From Neorhizobium populisoli (GTDB lineage: Bacteria > Pseudomonadota > Alphaproteobacteria > Rhizobiales > Rhizobiaceae), in the NCBI RefSeq assembly GCF_019430945.1, contig NZ_JAHYCB010000007.1, positions 186,001-250,000 of the forward strand: a stretch of 64,000 nt of DNA. Reading direction: 5' to 3'. Positions within the stretch are counted from its first letter, which is position 1; every line of letters begins with the position of its first letter. Shown piece after piece: positions 8,788 to 17,509 of the stretch. A model generated the notes under the pieces. That model did not search any database and had not been told where the DNA came from. It saw only the letters and a program-made list of their open reading frames with translations. The position numbers were made by a program, and so were the translations under genes.

Positions 8788-9895
8788 GTTGTAAACCCTC
8801 TCTTGCGGATGAATGAGTTCGGTTGCCGAACCAGCGGATTTGGGCAGGGTCGATCGAAAGGCCGATCCCCTCGCCCGGCTTGAGCTTGATGCGGCTCAAA
8901 ACCTGCAGCTCGATCCGGGCCGGGCCGACGAGCGAAATGGTGGCAAGGTGTCCATCGCCGCGAAACTGCGAGCGCAGCACCGTACCCGCCAGACGTCCAG
9001 GCGAAATCTCGCCGAGCGTGATCGCGGCGATCGGGATCAATACCTGCGCGGTGTCGCCGGCAATGCCGAGATCGCGCAGCAGAGCCACGTCGCAGTCCTT
9101 GAAAAACCAGAGCCCATCCCGGTAGCTGAGGTCGGCAATGCCGCCGAGCCGCAGGAAATCCGCCACTTCGGGCGTTGCCGGCCGGTCGATCAGTTCGTCG
9201 GGGGAGGCAAGCTGTTCGATCAATCCGCCGCGCATGACGGCGACGTCATCGGCCAGCGTCAGCGCCTCGCTGTGATCATGGGTGACGTAGATGGCGGTCA
9301 GGCCGAGCGTCGCGATCAGTTCGGCCAATTCGCCGACCATGTTCTCGCGCAGTTCGCGATCGAGATTGGACAGCGGCTCGTCGAACAGGATGAGCTGCGG
9401 CTCGGCCACGATTGCGCGGGCGATCGCCACACGCTGCTGCTGCCCGCCGGAAAGATCGCTCGGCCGGCGATCGGCGTAAGCCTGCAATCCGACACGCTCC
9501 AGAGCCCGCATGGTACGCGCACGGCGATCGGCCTTGCCGATACCGCGCATTTCCAGCGGAAATGAAACATTGCCGCCGACCGTCAGATGCGGCCAGAGCG
9601 CATAATCCTGGAAGACCATGCCGAGATTGCGTTTTTCCGGCGGGGCGAAAGCGCCGCTAGCCGCGTCCGCGACCACCTGTCCCGCAATCGAAATCGACCC
9701 CTTGGTCGGCGCAAGCAGGCCGGCGACCAGTCGCAGAAGCGTGGTCTTGCCGCAGCCCGACGGACCGAGAAGCGCCAGCGTCTTGCCGCGGACGAGCGAG
9801 ATGTCGATGCCCTTCAGCACGGGCGTTGCGCCATAATGCAATTCGACTCCGGCCGTCGAGACGGCGGCATCGGGCGCTGAAAGCTGAGTTGTCAT
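8780..9895 (-). CDS. ABC transporter ATPase (FbpC/PotA-type with TOBE domain)
   Basis: A 371-residue cytoplasmic ATPase. Walker A is GPSGCGKT (residues 44-51), the signature LSGGQ is at 148-152, Walker B LILFDE at 168-173, and the H-loop is in YVTHDHSEA. The C-terminal ~120 residues fit a TOBE regulatory domain. It is first in a leftward operon with the binding protein and fused permease. No good Shine-Dalgarno sequence is seen right before the ATG; instead a strong stem-loop ends six bases upstream (9901-9928). Confidence 0.9.
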   Translation of the reverse strand: MTTQLSAPDAAVSTAGVELHYGATPVLKGIDISLVRGKTLALLGPSGCGKTTLLRLVAGLLAPTKGSISIAGQVVADAASGAFAPPEKRNLGMVFQDYALWPHLTVGGNVSFPLEMRGIGKADRRARTMRALERVGLQAYADRRPSDLSGGQQQRVAIARAIVAEPQLILFDEPLSNLDRELRENMVGELAELIATLGLTAIYVTHDHSEALTLADDVAVMRGGLIEQLASPDELIDRPATPEVADFLRLGGIADLSYRDGLWFFKDCDVALLRDLGIAGDTAQVLIPIAAITLGEISPGRLAGTVLRSQFRGDGHLATISLVGPARIELQVLSRIKLKPGEGIGLSIDPAQIRWFGNRTHSSAREGLQHA

Positions 9896-9900
9896 GGGAA

Positions 9901-9928
9901 ACCGGCATCGGTAGGAGGCGATGCCGGT
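9901..9928 (-). promoter_or_regulatory. Perfect 10-bp stem-loop in the leader of the ABC operon
   Basis: ACCGGCATCG (9901-9910) is exactly inverted at 9919-9928, with an eight-base loop that reads CCTCCTAC on the transcribed strand. The stem ends six bases before the ATG at 9895. A second palindrome, GCTTA-T-TAAGC, lies just beyond at 9930-9940. No T-run follows, so a simple terminator for dcp is unlikely. It could be an operator or an RNA leader structure that limits translation; this is inference. Confidence 0.5.
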
Positions 9929-10033
9929 TGCTTATTAAGCTAGCATGACAGTCGTGTTGCAGTTTGATGACAAAACGATGACAGGGCCGGGCGACATGTC
10001 GCCCAGCCGATCACATCGATTTGATCGGCTGGC

Positions 10034-12124
10034 TCAGGCGTCGCCGCCCGAAACTTCCGCCACCATCGCAAGGCCCTTCTTCTTCAGCATGGCTTCCGGG
10101 CTCGGTAACTTGCCGCGGAAGGCGGTATAGGTCTCTTCCGGATCGATCGAGCCGCCGACCGAATAGATATTGTTCTTCAACTTGCGGGCCATGACGGGAT
10201 CGAACGGATTACCGGCCTCCTCGAAGGCGGAAAACGCATCAGCATCCAGCACTTCCGACCACATGTAGGAATAGTAGCCGGCCGAATAACCGTCACCCGA
10301 GAAGACATGCTGGAAGTGCGGCGTCGCGTGCCGCATGACGATCGAGGTCGGCATGCCGAGTTCCTCAAGCACCTGCTTCTGAACCGCCATCGGATCACCC
10401 ACCGCGCCCTGCGTATGAAATGCCATGTCGACCAGTGCCGAGGAGGTAAACTCCACCGTGTTGAAACCGGCATTGAACGTGCGGGCCGCCAGCACCTTGT
10501 CGAGCAAGGCCTTCGGCATCGGCGCGCCGGTTTCGTAATGCACGGCGTATTTCTCGAGGATTTCCGGCACGGTCAGCCAGTGTTCGTAAAGCTGCGAGGG
10601 CAATTCGACGAAATCGCGCGACACGCCGGTGCCGGAGACCGATGGGTAGGTTACATCCGACAGCATGCCATGCAGCGCATGGCCAAATTCGTGGAAGAGC
10701 GTGCGGGCATCGTCGAGCGACAGCAGCGCCGGCTTACCTTCCGCCGGTTTGGCGAAATTGCAGACATTATAGATGATCGGCAGTTCGCCAGTCGAACCAT
10801 TCTTCAGCGGCAGCTTGTGCTGGGACTGGATGGAATTCATCCAGGCACCGGAGCGCTTCGAAGAGCGGGCGAAATAATCGCCGAGGAACAGCGCCTTCAG
10901 CGCCCCGTCCTTGTCGTGAATCTCGAAGACGCGAACGTCAGGATGATAGGCGGTCACGCCCTTCACTTCGACCGCCTTGATCTCGAACAGCCGCTCGGCG
11001 ACGTCAAAGCAGGCTTCCAGAACCTTTTCGAGTTGCAGATAAGGCTTCAGTTCCGACTCGGAGAAATTGAACAGCCGCTCGCGCAGCTTCTCCGAATAAT
11101 ACCGCCAGTCCCACGGCATCACCTCATGGTTCTTGCCTTCTTCCGAAATCAGGCGACCGAGATCGGCCTCTTCTTCCAGTGCCTTGGCACGCGCCTTCTC
11201 CCAGACCTGCCGCAATAGACCATTCACGGCGGCTGCGGTCTTCGCCATCGTGTTATCGAGCTTGAGGGCTGCAAAATTCTCGTAACCGAGCAGCTTCGCC
11301 TTTTCGGTCCTGAGCGCTAGAACCTCGCGGACAATGCCGCGATTGTCCCGCTCGCCGTCGTTCTCGCCGCGCGCCACCCAAGCCTTGAAAGCCTGTTCGC
11401 GCAGATCACGGCGGGTCGAGAAGGTCAGGAACGGCTCGATGATCGAGCGGGAGAGCGTGACCAGATAACCATCCGCCTCGTCGCGTTCGCGGGCCGCCGA
11501 TGCCATCGCATCGCGCAGGAAGGCGGGGAGGCCTTCGAGTTCGGCCTCTTCCGTTAGCTTCAACGACCAGCCCTTCTCGTCGCCGAGAACGTTCTGACCG
11601 AATTTCGCGCCAAGGCCGGCAAGCTTCTCGTTGATATCGGCCAGCCGCTCCTGCTCCGCCTTCGGCAGCTTGGCGCCGGCGCGCACGAAACCCTTCCAGT
11701 GCCGCTCCAGCACCCGCTCTTCCTCGACCGTCAGGCCAAGTTCCTTGCGCTTTTCCCACAGCGTATCGATGCGCCTGAACAGCGCCTCGTTCATGCCGAT
11801 CTTCGAATAATGGCGCGACATTTTCGGCGCGATCTCGCGCTCCAGCGCCTGGATGTTCTCGTTGGTATGGGCACCGGCCTTGCCCCAGAAGATCGCCGAC
11901 ACGCGCGACAGCTCGTCACCAGCCACTTCCAGCGCCACAACCGTGTTGGCGAATGTCGGATCTTCCGGGTTGTTGGCGATCGCATCGATTTCAGTCTCAT
12001 GGGAAGCGAGTGCAGCCTCGAAACCGGGCGCAAAATCCGCATCCTTCACTTGGTCGAAACGCGGCAGGCCCTGATGGCCGTCCCAGTTCACGAGAGCGGG
12101 GTTCACCGGAATAGTAGAAGACAT
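10034..12124 (-). CDS. dcp: M3 family metallopeptidase, peptidyl-dipeptidase Dcp type
   Basis: A 696-residue zinc peptidase. The HExxH motif is H478-EFG-H482 in LFHEFGHALHG, followed by VSRDFVELPSQLYEHW, which supplies the third zinc ligand Glu. The N-terminal NPALVNWDGHQGLPRFDQV is typical of M3A enzymes. Dcp and oligopeptidase A are close relatives; the SVSGTGVSRDFVELPSQ stretch and length favour Dcp. There is no signal peptide, so it probably degrades peptides in the cytoplasm. It seems to be transcribed alone, starting 185 bases from a divergent hypothetical gene. Confidence 0.9.
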   Translation of the reverse strand: MSSTIPVNPALVNWDGHQGLPRFDQVKDADFAPGFEAALASHETEIDAIANNPEDPTFANTVVALEVAGDELSRVSAIFWGKAGAHTNENIQALEREIAPKMSRHYSKIGMNEALFRRIDTLWEKRKELGLTVEEERVLERHWKGFVRAGAKLPKAEQERLADINEKLAGLGAKFGQNVLGDEKGWSLKLTEEAELEGLPAFLRDAMASAARERDEADGYLVTLSRSIIEPFLTFSTRRDLREQAFKAWVARGENDGERDNRGIVREVLALRTEKAKLLGYENFAALKLDNTMAKTAAAVNGLLRQVWEKARAKALEEEADLGRLISEEGKNHEVMPWDWRYYSEKLRERLFNFSESELKPYLQLEKVLEACFDVAERLFEIKAVEVKGVTAYHPDVRVFEIHDKDGALKALFLGDYFARSSKRSGAWMNSIQSQHKLPLKNGSTGELPIIYNVCNFAKPAEGKPALLSLDDARTLFHEFGHALHGMLSDVTYPSVSGTGVSRDFVELPSQLYEHWLTVPEILEKYAVHYETGAPMPKALLDKVLAARTFNAGFNTVEFTSSALVDMAFHTQGAVGDPMAVQKQVLEELGMPTSIVMRHATPHFQHVFSGDGYSAGYYSYMWSEVLDADAFSAFEEAGNPFDPVMARKLKNNIYSVGGSIDPEETYTAFRGKLPSPEAMLKKKGLAMVAEVSGGDA

Positions 12125-12309
12125 GCAAATATCCTTCGAAATGATGCGCAGTCATTCATATAGGCAACAGTGACGGCGATGGGTATGCGCCCAAGTCTTT
12201 TTGATTTCCGCCAAGAAATCACACCCAACAATTAACGGGTATTAACCATTTGACGTAATGCGCTGCGGCCAAGTAGATTTTGTTCCAGTATCCATGATGG
12301 GATATAGCC

Positions 12310-12729
12310 ATGGAAATCAGTTCCTTGCGCTGGTCTACCAATTTCCTGCAGCGGGAGCACTCTCGAAACAAAGTCGAGAAGGCCTCGCCGCAGGAAACGC
12401 GGCCTGGCCAGATCGCTTTTCAGATACCTGATACGGATGAATCGCCGATCAATTTTTCGGCCATTACTCCGAAGGATCTTCGCGCGATCGCTTTGGAAAA
12501 CTATCAGGCAGGCCGGATAGACCAGGATACTTACGCGACACTCTCCGAAGAACTGCCCACGCATGCGGTCGATGCTCAGGGTCAGGTCGTTGATCTTTCC
12601 GAAGTCACCGATGAAACCGGCTTCAACTTCCACGACTACTATCGCAACCAGCTCGAGATCGCCATGTCGCTCGGCGATGCGGACCGCGCAGGCGTATTGC
12701 GGTCGGTGATGGCTTTTCTTGAAGTTTGA
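12310..12729 (+). CDS. Conserved rhizobial hypothetical protein
   Basis: A 139-residue soluble protein with no signal peptide or membrane segment. It has a variable, charged N-terminal third and then a more ordered part with ITPKDLRAIALENYQAGRID and a helical end DYYRNQLEIAMSLGDADRA. The second half resembles short regulatory or adaptor domains but I recognise no named family. It is divergent from dcp, and its 3' end meets a palindromic repeat. Coding nature is supported by the codon pattern and by the absence of a better frame. Confidence 0.7.
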   Translation: MEISSLRWSTNFLQREHSRNKVEKASPQETRPGQIAFQIPDTDESPINFSAITPKDLRAIALENYQAGRIDQDTYATLSEELPTHAVDAQGQVVDLSEVTDETGFNFHDYYRNQLEIAMSLGDADRAGVLRSVMAFLEV

Positions 12730-12814
12730 TAGGGTGCTGGCAGTGTGAGATTTTGCCCGCCGGCGCTCAAAAGATTGCGCAGATTTGACGGCAGAAGGCT
12801 GATGTAGAGCCCAG

Positions 12815-12947
12815 AGCCCCCTCACCCGACCTCCGCTAAAGCTCGGCCACCCTCTCCCCGCTGGGTAGAAGGGAAGTAGCAACGCTGCGGCATCCTTCCC
12901 TCTCCCCAGCGGGGATAAGGTGGCCTAAAGGGCCGGATGAGGGGGCT
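12815..12947. repeat. Double-hairpin palindromic repeat, family 2, copy 1
   Basis: The ends AGCCCCCTCACCCG and CGGATGAGGGGGCT are inverted copies with one difference. Two inner GC-rich hairpins contain CCCTCTCCCC motifs. It lies between convergent genes (the hypothetical and a LysE exporter). The left half, with ACCTCCGCTAAAGCTCGGCC, matches the right half of the copy at 52302 in reverse orientation. It resembles rhizobial intergenic mosaic elements (RIME-like), though I cannot align it to a database. Confidence 0.75.
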
Positions 12948-12980
12948 TACGCTCTGCCTCAAATTATCTGATCAGATATT

Positions 12981-13622
12981 TTACGCCCGCCGATACCCGA
13001 ACAGCCCCGGCGCGGAATGCCACAATGCCTGCACCGCAAACCCTATGAACAACAGACCGGAAAGCCGCACGATCACCCGCTCGTATTTGCGGTAGAACCG
13101 CCGCACCACGCCGGCGCCGATGATGGCGATCAGCACCACGTCGGCGATCAGGAAACCGAGCAGCGAGACGGCCAGCAGCACCGGCAATTCGGAAAAATCC
13201 AGCGCATCCGACGACCCGGCCAGAAGCGCGGTGAAGGTCGCAAGTGCCACAGGATACCCTTTCGGATTGGTGAGGCCGAAGATCAGTCCGCGGCGGAGCG
13301 GCTTCTCGACGGTGATCAGCGCCCCATTCTCGCCCTTCGGCTTTGCCGTCAGGGCACTGTAGCCGATCCAGCCGAGATAAAGGCCGCAGAAGACGCCGAG
13401 CACATCGAACAGGGTCGTGCCGATCGTCTTTGCACCGATGATCGCCACCAGCGCCAGCGCCGACCAGAGAATATCGCCGGCCAGATGTCCGCCCATGAAG
13501 AAAGCACCGGCCTGCCGGCCTTGCCCCGCGCCGATACCGAGCAGCGCCAGGAACGCCGGACCGGGGATCAGCGTATAGGCCAGCGCCGCAAAAAAAGCAC
13601 CGAACAGAAGGGTTGATGACAT
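12981..13622 (-). CDS. LysE family translocator (1)
   Basis: A 213-residue inner-membrane exporter with six hydrophobic segments. The signature TLIPGPAFLALLGIGAGQGR near residues 16-35 and NPKGYPVALATFTAL near residue 120 are typical of LysE/RhtB amino-acid exporters. The ATG at 13622 has GGAG seven bases upstream; an in-frame ATG at 13634 is the alternative. It is divergent from the MarR gene. Substrate is unknown. Confidence 0.88.
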   Translation of the reverse strand: MSSTLLFGAFFAALAYTLIPGPAFLALLGIGAGQGRQAGAFFMGGHLAGDILWSALALVAIIGAKTIGTTLFDVLGVFCGLYLGWIGYSALTAKPKGENGALITVEKPLRRGLIFGLTNPKGYPVALATFTALLAGSSDALDFSELPVLLAVSLLGFLIADVVLIAIIGAGVVRRFYRKYERVIVRLSGLLFIGFAVQALWHSAPGLFGYRRA

Positions 13623-13648
13623 TGCCGACTCCATGAAGGGGATGCGAC

Positions 13649-13677
13649 AATCTCAGCACTTGTCTTGACGCTGTCAA
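13649..13677 (-). promoter_or_regulatory. Possible promoter/operator of the LysE gene
   Basis: On the minus strand TTGACA (13677-13672) is followed after 17 bases by GAGATT, a weak -10. The -35 box lies inside a small perfect palindrome, TTGAC-GCT-GTCAA (13665-13677), that could bind a regulator such as the adjacent MarR protein. This is suggestive only. Confidence 0.25.
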
Positions 13678-13805
13678 TGCAGGCCTCTGCACAACCCGTG
13701 GCCGGTTTTTCGGTTGCCTCGCCGCCAAAAGATAGTAAGGGTGCCTTATAAAATCCGCCACCACGGCGCAAAATCTGCCGACACGACAAAGGAGCCGCGC
13801 CGGGC

Positions 13806-14270
13806 ATGGACAAAGGCATGGATAATCTGGGTTTTCTGATCGTCGACAGCGCGCGGTTGCTGCGCGCCGCGTTCGAACGCCGCATCACCCAGGCCGGCCT
13901 TGGCCTGACGCCGGGGGAAGCCCGGGCGCTGATGAACATAGCCTCCGTCGACGGCAGCCGCCAGCTCGACATCGCCACCCGCATGGGCGTCGAGCCGATG
14001 ACGCTGTGCGCCTATCTCGACAAGCTGCAGGCGATCGGTCTGATCGAACGGCAACAATGCTCCGCCGACCGACGCGCCAAGCGCATTAATCTCACCAGCA
14101 CTTCGGAAGAGATGATCGCCTCCATCCGCAAGGAATTGAACGTTATCATTTCCCAGGCGACAGACGGCCTGGATAACGAGCAGAACCGGATGCTGCGCGA
14201 AAGCCTGGCGCTCCTGAATTCCAATCTCCAGGCCGTGACCGCCTCTTCGACTGCATCCGATGAAAACTGA
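13806..14270 (+). CDS. MarR family transcriptional regulator
   Basis: A 154-residue winged-helix repressor. The DNA-binding helix-turn-helix lies around residues 50-75 (RQLDIATRMGVEPMTLCAYLDKL), and the wing is CSADRRAKRINLT, matching the DRR motif of MarR wings. AAGGAG lies upstream of the ATG at 13806; a second in-frame ATG is at 13818. Its last 11 bases overlap the start of the efflux gene, so the two are co-expressed. A usual arrangement is repression of the operon, released by the pump's substrate. Confidence 0.92.
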   Translation: MDKGMDNLGFLIVDSARLLRAAFERRITQAGLGLTPGEARALMNIASVDGSRQLDIATRMGVEPMTLCAYLDKLQAIGLIERQQCSADRRAKRINLTSTSEEMIASIRKELNVIISQATDGLDNEQNRMLRESLALLNSNLQAVTASSTASDEN

Positions 14271-15471
14271 CATACTTTCTCCCGCGCCTGCCCGGATGAG
14301 CGAGCGGCGCACAACTGTGATCGGCGCCCTGCTGACCGCGATCGGCCCGATCTCCATGGCGATCTACACGCCCGCCATGCCGGAACTGGTACACGCTTTC
14401 GAAACGACCGAAGCGGCGGTCAAGATGACGCTGTCGCTCTATTTCGCCGGCTTTGCCCTTGCACAGCTCGTCGCCGGCCCGGTTTCTGATGCCTTCGGGC
14501 GCAAGGCGGCATCACTGAGCTTCCTCGTCATCTATTTTGTCGGGTCGTTGATTGCCGCCTTTGCGCCGAGCATCGAATGGGTTCTTGCTGGGCGCCTCAT
14601 CCAGGGCATCGGTGCCTCGGTGGGCGTCACCGTCTCGCGCGCCATCGTGCGCGACCAGTTCGCCGGTGGCGATGCGGCGCGCATCATCAATACGATGGGG
14701 ATCATCCTGGCGATCGGCCCGTCGCTCGGGCCGACCATTGGCGGGCTCGCGCTTGCCGCTTTCGGCTGGCGCTCTGTTTTCCTGCTGATGATCGGCTTCG
14801 GCGCCATGCTGGTTTTTCTGTCGACCGTCTGCATGCGGGAGACGACCACACCGGATCGCAGCCGCCTGAGACCGAAAAGGCTGCTGGAAGCCTATCTGGA
14901 AATCGTCCGATTGCCGCGTTTCCTCTTCACCGCACTCATCCTGGCCGGCGCGGTAGGTTCGATGTACGCCCAGGCAGCCGTCCTGCCTTTCATCATGATC
15001 GAGAAGGTTGGCCTGACCCCGACCCAGTTCGGCATGAGCATGCTGATGCAGTCCGGCTTCTATCTGATGGGATCGGCAGCCTTGCGGACGGTCTCGAAAT
15101 GGCTCCCGGCGGAACATGCGCCGATCGTCGGGCTGGCCTTCAGCATCACCGGCGCTCTGGCGATGGCATTTTCCGTCCATCTGTTTGAACCGTCCTTCGT
15201 CTCCATCATGGTGCCGGTGGCATTCTGTGCTTTCGGTATCGCCTTCATCGTGCCTTTCATCACGACTGCCGGCCTGATGCCCTTCCCGCATATCGCCGGT
15301 TCGGCCTCCGCAATGCTCGGCTTTCTGCAGATGAGCGCCGGTTTTCTCGGCGGCGTGGCGGCCGCCTCAATGGGAATGCCCGTTATCTCGTTCGGCACGA
15401 TCGTGCCGTTCATGCATATCGCGGCATTGTTCGGCTATATCGGCTACCGACGTAGCCTCCGCACCGCATAG
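14260..15471 (+). CDS. MFS multidrug efflux transporter, Bcr/CflA family
   Basis: A 403-residue, 12-segment inner-membrane drug:proton antiporter. Markers are IYTPAMPELVHAF (the Y-x-P-A-x-P motif of Bcr/CflA first loop), GPVSDAFGRKAA (MFS motif A), RLIQGIGASVGVTVSRAIVRD (motif C-like). The start ATG overlaps the end of the MarR gene. Named relatives export bicyclomycin or chloramphenicol, but the substrate here is not known. Confidence 0.92.
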   Translation: MKTDILSPAPARMSERRTTVIGALLTAIGPISMAIYTPAMPELVHAFETTEAAVKMTLSLYFAGFALAQLVAGPVSDAFGRKAASLSFLVIYFVGSLIAAFAPSIEWVLAGRLIQGIGASVGVTVSRAIVRDQFAGGDAARIINTMGIILAIGPSLGPTIGGLALAAFGWRSVFLLMIGFGAMLVFLSTVCMRETTTPDRSRLRPKRLLEAYLEIVRLPRFLFTALILAGAVGSMYAQAAVLPFIMIEKVGLTPTQFGMSMLMQSGFYLMGSAALRTVSKWLPAEHAPIVGLAFSITGALAMAFSVHLFEPSFVSIMVPVAFCAFGIAFIVPFITTAGLMPFPHIAGSASAMLGFLQMSAGFLGGVAAASMGMPVISFGTIVPFMHIAALFGYIGYRRSLRTA

Positions 15472-15479
15472 AACCCACG

Positions 15480-15511
15480 AAAAAGCCCGCCTCCGTTTCC
15501 GAAAGCGGGCC
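15480..15511 (-). terminator. Rho-independent terminator of argG
   Basis: Read leftward, GCCCGC (15511-15506) pairs with GCGGGC (15491-15486), with extra pairing inside the loop, and is followed by a run of five T. It lies 23 bases past the argG stop. Confidence 0.8.
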
Positions 15512-15533
15512 TCGATGATCCGGTCGGATCGGC

Positions 15534-16757
15534 TTACTTGGTCAGGTTACGCTTGGCGAGCGTGCGCAGGCGCAGCGCATTGAGCTTGATGAAGCCGGCC
15601 GCATCCTTCTGGTCATAGGCGCCCTGGTCGTCTTCGAAGGTGACCAGTTTGTCGGAATAGAGCGACTTGTCGCTCTCGCGGCCGGTGACCATGACATTGC
15701 CCTTGTAGAGCTTCAGCGTCACTTCGCCTTCGACATGCTCCTGGCTCTTGTCGATAAGCGCCTGCAGCATCTCGCGTTCCGGCGAGAACCAGAAGCCGTA
15801 ATAAATCAGCTCCGCATACCGCGGCATGATGTCGTCCTTGAGATGCGCCGCACCGCGATCGAGCGTGATGCTCTCGATCGCACGATGGGCGGCCAGCAGG
15901 ATCGTGCCGCCGGGGGTTTCGTAGACGCCGCGCGACTTCATGCCGACATAACGGTTCTCGACGAGGTCGAGGCGGCCGATGCCGTTGTCGCGGCCGTAAT
16001 TGTTGAGCGTCGCAAGCAGCGTCGCCGGCGACATTGCGACGCCGTTGATCGAGACCGCGTCACCCTTTTTGAAGCCGACCTTGATGGTGGTCGCCTTGTC
16101 CGGAGCGGCTTCCGGGGAGATCGTGCGCATATGCACATATTCGGGAGCCTCGACGGACGGGTCTTCCAGAACCTTGCCCTCGGACGAGGAGTGCAGAAGG
16201 TTCGCATCGACCGAGAACGGCGCTTCGCCCATCTTGTCCTTGGCAACCGGGATCTGGTTTTCCTCGGCGAACTTCAGGAGGTCGGTACGGCTCTTGAAAG
16301 CCCAGTCACGCCACGGCGCGATAACCTTGATATCCGGGTTCAGCGCATAGGCCGAAAGCTCGAAACGGACCTGGTCGTTGCCCTTGCCGGTCGCGCCATG
16401 CGCGATCGCATCGGCGCCGGTCTTCTTGGCGATCTCGATCAGGTGCTTGGAGATCAGCGGACGGGCGATCGACGTGCCGAGCAGGTAGACACCTTCATAG
16501 ACGGCATTGGCGCGGAACATCGGGAAGACGAAATCGCGCACGAATTCTTCGCGCACGTCCTCGATATAGATCTCCTTGATGCCGAGCATTTCGGCCTTCT
16601 TGCGGGCCGGCTCCAGCTCTTCGCCCTGGCCGAGATCGGCGGTGAAGGTCACCACTTCGGCATTGAGCTCGGTCTGCAGCCATTTCAGGATGATCGAGGT
16701 GTCGAGACCGCCGGAATAGGCGAGAACGACCTTCTTTACGTCTTTCGGAAGTGCCAT
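15534..16757 (-). CDS. argG: Argininosuccinate synthase
   Basis: A 407-residue cytoplasmic enzyme joining citrulline and aspartate with ATP in arginine synthesis. The ATP-binding P-loop is AYSGGLDTS (residues 13-21), and the second signature GATGKGNDQVRFE is near residues 118-130. Length and ends match the family. No argH or other arg gene is adjacent, the usual case in rhizobia. It has its own terminator. Confidence 0.97.
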   Translation of the reverse strand: MALPKDVKKVVLAYSGGLDTSIILKWLQTELNAEVVTFTADLGQGEELEPARKKAEMLGIKEIYIEDVREEFVRDFVFPMFRANAVYEGVYLLGTSIARPLISKHLIEIAKKTGADAIAHGATGKGNDQVRFELSAYALNPDIKVIAPWRDWAFKSRTDLLKFAEENQIPVAKDKMGEAPFSVDANLLHSSSEGKVLEDPSVEAPEYVHMRTISPEAAPDKATTIKVGFKKGDAVSINGVAMSPATLLATLNNYGRDNGIGRLDLVENRYVGMKSRGVYETPGGTILLAAHRAIESITLDRGAAHLKDDIMPRYAELIYYGFWFSPEREMLQALIDKSQEHVEGEVTLKLYKGNVMVTGRESDKSLYSDKLVTFEDDQGAYDQKDAAGFIKLNALRLRTLAKRNLTK

Positions 16758-16868
16758 GTTTATTTCGTCCGTCTGCGGGTGGTGGCGGCCTTAGAGGGGC
16801 CGTCGTGTCGGGAATGCGGCACTTTTAGCGAGTTTGTGAAGGTGCGCAAGGGCATCCGGGCTGACAGA

Positions 16869-17168
16869 TCAGAGATGGCGGCTGATGTTCATGCGCTGGT
16901 GCAGGACGCGGACAATGGTGATCTGAGTGTCGGTTTGCTTGTAGACGATGTAGTGCGAGCCGCATGAGAGGCAGAGATAACCGGGCTTGATATTGTCGAA
17001 CTGCCCTCCGCGTTTTGATCCATCAGCCAAACGCGACATCGCGGCGGTGAGTTCTGAATAATACCCGTCCGCCTGAACTCGCGACCAGTTCTGAAATGTA
17101 TAGAGCCAGATGTCCTCAAGGTCGTTTCTGGCCCGAGGAGAAAGCCGATATCCTTGAGGCTTAGGCAC
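16869..17168 (-). CDS. parE: Toxin ParE (RelE/ParE superfamily)
   Basis: A 99-residue basic protein with the ParE fold pattern: YRLSPRARNDLEDIWLYTFQNWS at the start (alpha1), and a C-terminal beta core HYIVYKQTDTQITIVRVLHQRMN. Chromosomal ParE toxins of this type usually inhibit DNA gyrase. It overlaps the upstream antitoxin gene by eight bases, a standard translational coupling in such pairs. All conserved parts are present, so it looks intact. Confidence 0.88.
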   Translation of the reverse strand: MPKPQGYRLSPRARNDLEDIWLYTFQNWSRVQADGYYSELTAAMSRLADGSKRGGQFDNIKPGYLCLSCGSHYIVYKQTDTQITIVRVLHQRMNISRHL

Positions 17169-17409
17169 GATACTTCACATGCATCTCTTTGAGGAACTCA
17201 TCAGCATCGAACGGCTGCGGCTCTCCGGAAGCTTCCCCCTCTTCAATGGCAGTACGGATGGCCTCCAACGATTCCTCTTCGCTCTGCTTGAACAAGCGCA
17301 AGGCCTCTTCAACCACCTCGCTGACGGAGCCATACCGGCCATCGTCCACTTTTTTCTGAACGAAGTCGGCCAGCTCCTGATCTACGGTGATGGAAGCGAT
17401 CGTGCCCAT
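17161..17409 (-). CDS. parD: Antitoxin ParD (type II)
   Basis: An 82-residue acidic protein. The N-terminal half is a ribbon-helix-helix DNA-binding domain (ASITVDQELADFVQKKVDDG with RYGSVSEVVEEALRLF), and the C-terminal half is an acidic tail that would wrap the ParE toxin. It comes first in the leftward pair and is expected to repress its own promoter. The pair sits alone between argG and a divergent dehydrogenase gene. Confidence 0.9.
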   Translation of the reverse strand: MGTIASITVDQELADFVQKKVDDGRYGSVSEVVEEALRLFKQSEEESLEAIRTAIEEGEASGEPQPFDADEFLKEMHVKYRA

Positions 17410-17509
17410 AGGTTGCTCCGTGTAGCGCCCCTGTCATGTTGACAGGTTTTGATCAGGGTACCATATCCCGCCGGACCTTTGAACAGCAGCATCCTAGAGG
17501 GAGACCCGC

